Of a stretch of 6,510 bases of DNA, positions 1 through 4,664 are shown one piece after another (the first letter of the stretch is position 1; the number at the start of each line of letters is the position of its first letter). The DNA is taken from contig JACQVO010000059.1 in NCBI GenBank assembly GCA_016209725.1, forward strand, positions 1-6,510, given 5' to 3'. The notes under the pieces are model-generated. The model had not been told where the DNA came from, did no database searches, and worked only from the letters and a program-made list of their open reading frames with translations. The translations under genes and the position numbers were made by a program. Source of the DNA: Candidatus Methylomirabilota bacterium (GTDB lineage: Bacteria; Methylomirabilota; Methylomirabilia; Methylomirabilales; 2-02-FULL-66-22).

Positions 1-1
1 G

Positions 2-751
2 ATCATCGCCCTGGGGATTCCGATCTTCGATACGGTGCTGGCCCTTGTGCGGCGGCTCCTCCGGGGAAAGCACCCGTTCCAGGGAGATCGGGACCACCTG
101 CACCACCGACTGCTGGCCCAGGGGCTGTCCCAGCCGCGGGTCGCCAGCGTGCTCTATGTTGCCTCAGGCATCCTGGGGGTGATGGCGCTTTTGATGGCCA
201 AGGCCACCCGGACGGTTGCCTCCGTGATCTTCCTCTGCCTGGGGTTGGCGGTCATCGCGGCCGTCCAGTGGATGAGCGCGGGGGAATTCAGGGGATTGTG
301 GCAACTCGTCCGGAATGGAGGGAGACGGCATCGAGCCTTGCTGGTCCGGAACGCCTTGCCGGTGCTGGCCCGCTGCGAGACGGATGCCGCCTTCCGCCTC
401 CTTTTGGAGGAGGTGCGGCGGGACCTCGGGTTCCAAGTGCTGCGGATCCGGTTTGAAGCGGGGGCTACGCCCCCCGTCCTGAATGGGGCTTCGGAATTGT
501 CGGTGAGCGGTCCCGACCTTCCCAGCGATGGAGGTTCCGTTCCCTCACATACAAGGTCGGGCTGGTCGGGGGCTACCCCGATCCTGCTGGGACAGCGGGT
601 GGTCGGCGAGGTGGCGGCGACAAAGCCCGCCTGGAGGGATGGCCGCGCCGGCGACACTGACGACGAACTGCTCAGGGTGCTTGCGGACGGGCTGGGGAGG
701 TGGGTCGCCGTCCATCAGCAGAATGAGGGCCTATCGGCGACTGTCCCCTGA
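2..751 (+). CDS. WecA/MraY-family polyprenyl-phosphate sugar-1-phosphate transferase, C-terminal part, with soluble tail (5' truncated)
   Basis: The reading frame is open from base 2, so the true start lies left of the window; 249 residues are visible. Residues 6-11 (IPIFDT) and the His-rich cytoplasmic motif DHLHHRL at 31-37 are hallmarks of the glycosyltransferase-4 (WecA/TagO/MraY) family. These enzymes move a sugar-1-phosphate from a UDP-sugar to undecaprenyl phosphate in the inner membrane and so start O-antigen, exopolysaccharide or wall polymers. Two membrane helices follow, at about 48-65 and 72-90. The last 160 or so residues are soluble and not part of the core enzyme. The pattern of LARCETDAAFRLLLEEV, a middle GQRVVGEV strand and a final helix faintly recalls a GAF-like fold, which is inference only. 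The gene converges on the glycosyltransferase at 808-1608, 56 bases away. The family call is firm; the sugar substrate cannot be read from this part. Confidence 0.85.
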   Translation: MIALGIPIFDTVLALVRRLLRGKHPFQGDRDHLHHRLLAQGLSQPRVASVLYVASGILGVMALLMAKATRTVASVIFLCLGLAVIAAVQWMSAGEFRGLWQLVRNGGRRHRALLVRNALPVLARCETDAAFRLLLEEVRRDLGFQVLRIRFEAGATPPVLNGASELSVSGPDLPSDGGSVPSHTRSGWSGATPILLGQRVVGEVAATKPAWRDGRAGDTDDELLRVLADGLGRWVAVHQQNEGLSATVP

Positions 752-807
752 GCGGGCCCTGACTGCAACTGCCCGAACCCTGCTGACGTGGCGCAGCGGC
801 ATGCCGG

Positions 808-1608
808 TTAGTCGGAACCATAGATTCTCCGTTTCAGTTCCAGCATAAAGTATCTCAGCCTTCTTATGACACGGCTCCTCCTTGCACGCTTCGGATAAAT
901 CACCCTGCCATTGATTACACGCCTGGGCGGCCACGCACATTCAAATTGATTGATGTTCTCCGGCATTTCTTGGTGCGAATGCCATATTCTGACAATGCCG
1001 CTTATCGAGTCGCCAAAACCCCGATAATTGTAGCTCGGAGAAAGAGTGTAGGGGCTAAAGTTGCTCTTCTCCATCGCCAAGGTAAAAAACGGTTGATCGC
1101 TAAAAGCAGAGTTGACGTACTTCCTGCCCAATTCCCTCCACAGCCGGAAGGCCCGTCGCGTCTCATCAGTCAGTGAGAAAAATATGACTCCGGTATTGTA
1201 TTGCAGTTGTCCTGACTTCCTTACCCCCTCCGCTTCCATAATCTTCCCAAAGCCCCAGAAGTGATCGAGACTATAGTGGGGAGCCGGAGACACGGCAATT
1301 CCATGTGCCTCAGCTTTGGAAAAGCCACTGTCAATATCGGATATTACTCTGGTGTCGCTATCGAGGAAGAGATACGATTGATATCCGGGAGGAAGGAAGT
1401 CCATCAATTCCGTCTTGCGAAGACGGCCGTGCGTCCAAAAGTCTGCTCGTATCACCGCAAGGCGGCTGGCCGGCACTTCCGAGGCGTGGTCGGTAATCAA
1501 GAATGTGTCGTAATCGGGTAAGGCGCCCTCGCCGAGGCACCTCAGGACCTCGCGAATATAGCTCTCGCCCCACGCTAGGAATATGATTGCCCTTCGGGGA
1601 TGTGTCAT
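808..1608 (-). CDS. GT8-like nucleotide-sugar glycosyltransferase
   Basis: A complete 266-residue protein with no signal peptide or clear membrane helix, so probably cytoplasmic. It fits a GT-A fold. A Rossmann-like start (AIIFLAWGESYIREVL) leads to the metal/nucleotide-sugar motif LFLDSDTRV, with DSD at 83-85. This is followed by YNTGVIFF at 137-144, SDQPFF at 170-175, PSYNYRG at about 191-197 and the HSH of IWHSH at 208-212. That order matches family 8 and related retaining transferases, where the late His helps bind the metal. The C-terminus is very basic and could sit on the inner membrane. The ATG at 1608 is preceded by only a weak AAGG. Three 60-base lines counted by hand inside the gene gave about 47-52% G+C, well below the flanks, which suggests transfer, as is common in polysaccharide loci. 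Donor and acceptor sugars are unknown. Confidence 0.8.
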   Translation of the reverse strand: MTHPRRAIIFLAWGESYIREVLRCLGEGALPDYDTFLITDHASEVPASRLAVIRADFWTHGRLRKTELMDFLPPGYQSYLFLDSDTRVISDIDSGFSKAEAHGIAVSPAPHYSLDHFWGFGKIMEAEGVRKSGQLQYNTGVIFFSLTDETRRAFRLWRELGRKYVNSAFSDQPFFTLAMEKSNFSPYTLSPSYNYRGFGDSISGIVRIWHSHQEMPENINQFECAWPPRRVINGRVIYPKRARRSRVIRRLRYFMLELKRRIYGSD

Positions 1609-1804
1609 GACCTTGCAGCCCGGAACTCAAGGGCGGCTCTTCCGCGGGAATGGTGGAGTCCATTGGTTCCGCAGCGAAGGCCCCTCCCAGATTAAACGAA
1701 GAGCGCATTGCGGGAAGAGATTCCCAAGGGGCGGAGATGCCTGCTGCCAGGTGGCTCCTTCTGACCCTTCAGAGCAGTTTCCATCAGGCTGACCGGAGGA
1801 CGGC

Positions 1805-1876
1805 GTGGCAACTCCCGGCAAACGCTATCGCCAATCGAAGGGGTACGTCAAGCAGAAATGGCGGAGGGGCGCGTGA
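1805..1876 (+). CDS. Possible 23-residue basic peptide ORF
   Basis: A GTG codon at 1805 is preceded by the strong Shine-Dalgarno string GGAGGA at 1795-1800 and opens a frame that closes at TGA 1874-1876. The peptide has nine Lys/Arg residues and a core of GKRYRQSKGYVKQKWRRG. The closing TGA overlaps a second GTG (GTGA), which opens only a seven-codon frame. I recognise no family. It may be the relic of a longer gene, a leader peptide, or chance; the ribosome site and skewed composition are the only support. Confidence 0.2.
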   Translation: MATPGKRYRQSKGYVKQKWRRGA

Positions 1877-2050
1877 ACGGCTGCCGTGTGGTGTGATGGG
1901 ATATGACGGCGACATTGTGCGCCCCCCGCCCCGGTCTCGCGGAGTCATTGGAAATCACTTGGCGAGCTTGTCCCGCGCCGGGGGGATTTGCGGTTCAAAT
2001 GCATCTTCTGGGATTAAGGTCATCCTCATGCCCCGCCGCCGAAAAGCGTC

Positions 2051-2079
2051 TTGACCGGCCCGGCAGCTGCTGCTATGGT
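2051..2079 (+). promoter_or_regulatory. Sigma70-type promoter for the ilvB remnant
   Basis: TTGACC at 2051-2056 and TATGGT at 2074-2079 are separated by exactly 17 bases. They match the TTGACA/TATAAT consensus at five of six and four of six positions. Transcription would start near 2086, leaving a leader of roughly 180 bases before the ATG at 2265. No other equally good pair was seen close upstream of the gene. Confidence 0.5.
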
Positions 2080-2126
2080 CCCCGTCGCCGCAGTCGGATC
2101 AGCGGGGTCCGGGTTTCACGCACAGG

Positions 2127-2149
2127 GGGCAAGACCCCAAATCTTGCCC
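2127..2149 (+). promoter_or_regulatory. Leader hairpin upstream of the ilvB remnant
   Basis: GGGCAAGA (2127-2134) and TCTTGCCC (2142-2149) form a perfect eight-base-pair stem with a seven-base loop, CCCCAAA. No run of T follows, so it is not a simple intrinsic terminator on the plus strand. Further downstream, CCCGAC at 2199-2204 can pair either with GTCGGG at 2167-2172 or, as a smaller hairpin, with TCGGG at 2207-2211. These foldings exclude each other. Branched-chain amino acid operons often carry attenuators, but I found no leader peptide rich in Ile, Val or Leu codons, so a regulatory role is inferred. Confidence 0.4.
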
Positions 2150-2264
2150 GTCCCTCGAATTCACCCGTCGGGCAGCCTGAGAGGGTGACCAGGGCTCTCC
2201 CGACCGTCGGGTCCCCGCCCGCGCCGGTTGTGGGGAATCGAAACGCGAAGGACAGCATCCAGCC

Positions 2265-2792
2265 ATGCGATACACCGGTGCCGAGGCGCTCTGGGAATGC
2301 CTGGTCCGCGAGGACGTGGACATCGTCTGGGCCTATCCGGGCGGCGCCGCCCTGCCGATCTTCGACGCGGTCGCCAAGTACCCGCAGATCCACCACGTCC
2401 TGGTGCGCCACGAGCAGGCCGCCGCCCATGCGGCGGACGGCTATGCGCGCGCCACGGGCAGGGTGGGGGTCTGCGTGGCGACATCCGGGCCGGGGGCCAC
2501 GAACCTGGTCACCGGCATCGCCGCGGCGATGCTGGACTCCGTCCCCATGGTCGCCATCACGGCGCAGGTCGCCGACCCGGTGATCGGCACCGACGCCCTC
2601 CAGATGAACCTGCAGGAGCTGGCGACCGTCGCCCAGGAGCGGCTCCCCCTCAAGGTCGTGATCATGAACAACGGGTACCTGGGCATGGTCCGGCAGTGGC
2701 AGGAGCTCTTCCACGGGGCCCGCTACATCGGCACGCCGATCAGCGGCCCCGACTTCGTGGAGGATCCGCGGGGGAGGGCCCAGGAGCGATGA
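2265..2792 (+). pseudogene. ilvB: Acetolactate synthase large subunit with in-frame internal deletion
   Basis: Only 175 residues remain, against roughly 550-600 for a normal thiamine-diphosphate-dependent acetolactate synthase, the first common enzyme of branched-chain amino acid synthesis. Residues 1-111 are a well-kept N-terminal domain: YPGG at 24-27, RHEQAAAHAADGYARATG with catalytic-type Glu50, and TSGPGATN at 73-80. After IGTDA the sequence jumps to LQMNLQEL (112-119), which in intact enzymes lies some 300 residues later, just after the GDG of the cofactor motif. The NN half of that motif survives at 135-136, but GDG is gone. NGYLGMVRQWQELF and PDFV follow, then a short tail, so the last 75 or so family residues are also missing. 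A GAAGGA site 12 bases upstream supports the ATG. The TGA overlaps the next start (ATGA). It cannot be a normal synthase. Confidence 0.85.
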
Positions 2793-2917
2793 GGCACGTC
2801 TTGGTGGCGCTGGTGAAGGAGCTGGCGCGCACCGGCGCGGTCTGCATGAGCCGCGGCGCCAAGGTCCTCAACCAGCGTCCCGGATCTGCCTCGGACCGCA
2901 AGTATCTGGCGGAATAG
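2789..2917 (+). pseudogene. ilvN: Acetolactate synthase small (regulatory) subunit remnant with in-frame deletion
   Basis: A 42-residue frame begins inside the stop of the ilvB remnant (ATGA, 2789-2792), the usual ilvB-ilvN coupling. Residues 1-9 (MRHVLVALV) match the family start. Residues 10-28 (KELARTGAVCMSRGAKVLN) match its very end, which in E. coli IlvH reads VARSGVVGLSRGDK. About 130 residues between them, including the valine-binding ACT domain, are absent, with the junction near 2813-2821. A 14-residue tail of unknown origin ends at TAG 2915-2917. Normal small subunits are about 160 residues or longer, so this cannot bind effector or regulate an enzyme. It ends 13 bases from the convergent sensor-kinase gene. 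The assignment rests on the two short conserved ends plus position, which agree well. Confidence 0.7.
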
Positions 2918-2930
2918 AGAACCCACCTTC

Positions 2931-4184
2931 TCAAACCTGCGGTCGTGGGGATCCCTTACCTGGCTGCGGTTGGTCCGGATCGAGCCTCGCCAACCCCTCC
3001 TGGATGGCGTGATCCACGTCAATGGCCTCCAGACCCCCGGGGAATCGGGTGAGGTCTATTCGCGTGAGGTCCCGCAGCGCCTGCAGGACCGCCGTGATCT
3101 TCTTCACCGACACCTGGATTCCATCTAGCGCGTACCGGAGCTGCCAGTCCGCCTTCTCGCCCAGCGTGCTGGCCAGCACGTCGCGACAGCCCGCGATCCC
3201 GGCGGTCGCGTTATTGATGTGGTGGGACAGGGTGACGGTGGCGGCCCGCACGGCCTCGAGGGCGGCGATCTGCCGCTCCCGTTCGACGATGGCTGCCTGT
3301 GACTGGCGGAGTTCTTTGGTTCGCTCCGCCACCCGAATCTCTAGCTCCTCGCCCCAGCGTCGGACTTCATCCAGATGCTCCAGGATCCGGCACCGCATAC
3401 CGTCGAGTGCCCGAGCGAGCTCCCCGACCTCATCGGGACGTTGGAGGGTGAGGGGCGTATCGTACTTCCCGGCCTCGATGGCCCGTGCTGCCTCCCCCAA
3501 CGTCGTCAGCGGGGTCACGACCAGGTACCGGAACACGGCATAGGTTGTTACGGTGAGCAAGAGGAACGCCAGGCCGGCAGAGCCCACCATGAAGGCCAGG
3601 TTGGTTTGGAGCTGATCCTCCATCGTTTGCAGCGACCGATCCACGACCAGGGCCCCCAGGACCCGCTGGCGGGAATCGTGGCAGCCCTGGCAGCGCGTGG
3701 TGTTGGGGATCAGGCTGGTGCTGCGGAGGAGAGGAGAGGGCTGGCGTTCCAGGACAATGGTGCCGGTTCCAGCCGCTCCCGTCTCCGAGCGGCCGGCGCC
3801 GACGCTCGGTGGGCCGCCGGCAAGGAGCCGGCCAGCTTGGTCCGGTTTCGAAGTGACCTTCACCGCTCCCGCGGGATCCAGGATGAAGACGCCCTCGATC
3901 CCCGGTTGCCGTCCAACGGTAAGGACGATGCGCCGGATTTCAGCCGGGTCATTGGCCAGCATCGCGTGCTCCAGGGTCTCCCGGATGGTATTGGCAAGGT
4001 GGGCAGTAGCCTGGGAGGTGTTACGCAGGAGCTGAGCCCGCTGGTAGCGGATGAGGATGAAGAAGGATCCGCCAACGGAGATGGCGAGGACGAGGGCCAT
4101 GGCCCCCAGGATCTTCGTTCGGAGCCCCACGGAGCGCCTCCAGGACACCCGAGTCAACAACCGCGGCCTTGTGGTGTTCCTCAA
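2931..4184 (-). CDS. Membrane sensor histidine kinase with periplasmic CxxCH motif, lacking the ATPase domain
   Basis: 417 residues. The order is: membrane helix 1 (about 25-46); a periplasmic sensor of some 150 residues ending in CQGCH at 165-169, a c-type heme attachment motif, then VLGALVVDRSL; membrane helix 2 (about 196-216); HAMP (about 217-270); a coiled coil to about 312; and a dimerisation domain with the H-box LSHHINN at 319-325. His321 aligns with the phospho-accepting residue, but the acidic residue normally after it is His322. The protein stops soon after the second dimerisation helix. The whole HATPase_c domain (N, G1 and G2 boxes) is missing and no trace of it was seen in the next bases. 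The TTG start overlaps the receiver stop (TTGA, 4184-4181), which supports coupling. The architecture resembles heme-binding periplasmic sensors of the type known from Geobacter chemoreceptors. It may be a broken gene or may signal through a partner. Confidence 0.75.
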   Translation of the reverse strand: MRNTTRPRLLTRVSWRRSVGLRTKILGAMALVLAISVGGSFFILIRYQRAQLLRNTSQATAHLANTIRETLEHAMLANDPAEIRRIVLTVGRQPGIEGVFILDPAGAVKVTSKPDQAGRLLAGGPPSVGAGRSETGAAGTGTIVLERQPSPLLRSTSLIPNTTRCQGCHDSRQRVLGALVVDRSLQTMEDQLQTNLAFMVGSAGLAFLLLTVTTYAVFRYLVVTPLTTLGEAARAIEAGKYDTPLTLQRPDEVGELARALDGMRCRILEHLDEVRRWGEELEIRVAERTKELRQSQAAIVERERQIAALEAVRAATVTLSHHINNATAGIAGCRDVLASTLGEKADWQLRYALDGIQVSVKKITAVLQALRDLTRIDLTRFPGGLEAIDVDHAIQEGLARLDPDQPQPGKGSPRPQV

Positions 4185-4579
4185 GAAGCCAAGCCAGACA
4201 GGCCCTCGGGTTTCGAGAGCAGACTGGCCAGCATCTGTGCCAGGCGAGGAATCACGAAGGGTTTTTCGATCATGCCGACCACACCAAGCCGTCCCAGATC
4301 AGCCGGCAGAGGTCGGGACTCGGCGGCGGCGAGGAGAATGATCTGCGGCCGCGGGCGAAGGCTCTGGCAGTGGTCCACGAATCCCCATTCCCCCCCGCCG
4401 GAGCGCAGATCCGCGATGAGGAGATCCACGGGCCATTCTCGGAGGAGCGCCAGTGCCAGCTCCCCTGAGGCTACCGAACGGGCCTCCTGGCAGTGTGTCT
4501 CCAGGAAGCGGACCAGGGACCAGCGGACCCAGGGGTCCTTGTCCAGCACGAGACACCTCGCGCATTGCCCAGGAGGCAC
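4181..4579 (-). CDS. Stand-alone response-regulator receiver protein
   Basis: From the GTG at 4579 this is a 132-residue CheY-like domain with no output domain. CLVLDKDPWVRWSL carries the acidic-pocket Asp pair, LLIADLRSGG holds the likely phosphorylated Asp, and MIEKPF supplies the conserved Lys. The position usually filled by the switch Thr/Ser reads Ala (IILLAAAES), so the usual Thr-Tyr switch may be altered. The VRWSLVRFLE start resembles receivers of the NtrC type, where an AAA+ domain would normally follow. I prefer GTG 4579 because GGAG lies seven bases upstream; the longer frame from TTG 4648 would begin within the apparent terminator of the neighbouring gene. The stop overlaps the sensor-kinase start by four bases, so the two are probably made together as a pair. 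Confidence 0.75.
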   Translation of the reverse strand: MPPGQCARCLVLDKDPWVRWSLVRFLETHCQEARSVASGELALALLREWPVDLLIADLRSGGGEWGFVDHCQSLRPRPQIILLAAAESRPLPADLGRLGVVGMIEKPFVIPRLAQMLASLLSKPEGLSGLAS

Positions 4580-4586
4580 GAAGATG

Positions 4587-4590
4587 CTCC
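4587..4590 (-). promoter_or_regulatory. Ribosome binding site fixing the receiver start
   Basis: GGAG on the minus strand ends seven bases before GTG 4579. No comparable site precedes the alternative TTG at 4648, whose first codons would lie in the terminator hairpin. Confidence 0.5.
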
Positions 4591-4596
4591 AGGCTG

Positions 4597-4636
4597 AAAC
4601 ACAAACGGGGGCAAGCCTATCGGCCACGCCCCCGTT
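4597..4636 (-). terminator. Intrinsic terminator after the molybdoenzyme gene
   Basis: Read on the minus strand, AACGGGGGC (4636-4628) and GCCCCCGTT (4612-4604) form a perfect nine-base-pair GC-rich stem. The 15-base loop can itself make a GCC/GGC inner stem. The stem is followed by TGTGTTT, giving a T-rich tail. It begins 28 bases after the TGA at 4665. There is no T-run in the plus direction, so it acts one way, ending transcription of the oxidoreductase before the receiver/kinase pair. Confidence 0.7.
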
Positions 4637-4664
4637 CGCCAGGCTCAATAGTTCCGTGGTTCCG

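Larger units (their letters stand above)
1609..2264. other. Long intergenic region between divergent genes
   Basis: About 655 bases separate the start of the glycosyltransferase (minus strand) from the start of the ilvB remnant (plus strand). The open frames here have no recognisable motif, and the longest runs on into ilvB out of frame, so I do not call them genes. Supported contents are a sigma70-type promoter (2051-2079), a hairpin-rich leader (2080-2264) and one possible very small basic ORF (1805-1876). A five-base-pair hairpin with a GAGA loop lies at 1712-1725, too small to interpret. No tRNA and no insertion-sequence ends were seen. A promoter for the minus-strand gene must lie here, but no convincing -35/-10 pair was found for it. 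Confidence 0.6.

Noticed and set aside
797..806. Ten-base palindrome CGGCATGCCG between the convergent first two genes
   Set aside because: Short palindromes are frequent at this GC and there is no T-run or loop to make a terminator.
1903..2583. 226-codon plus-strand frame running into the ilvB remnant
   Set aside because: It is out of frame with ilvB, rich in Arg/Ser/Pro/Ala repeats typical of shadow frames, and has no recognisable domain.
2073..2714. 213-codon minus-strand frame opposite the ilvB remnant
   Set aside because: His/Asp/Gly/Arg-rich shadow translation of a GC-rich gene, with no motif.
2931..3022. Frameshifted ATPase domain downstream of the sensor kinase
   Set aside because: Translating past the stop in the neighbouring minus-strand frame gave no N-box or G-box motif; the sequence there is antisense to the ilvN remnant.
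4580..4648. Extra 23 N-terminal residues on the receiver from TTG 4648
   Set aside because: They would be encoded across the terminator hairpin and have no ribosome site; GTG 4579 has GGAG at good spacing.
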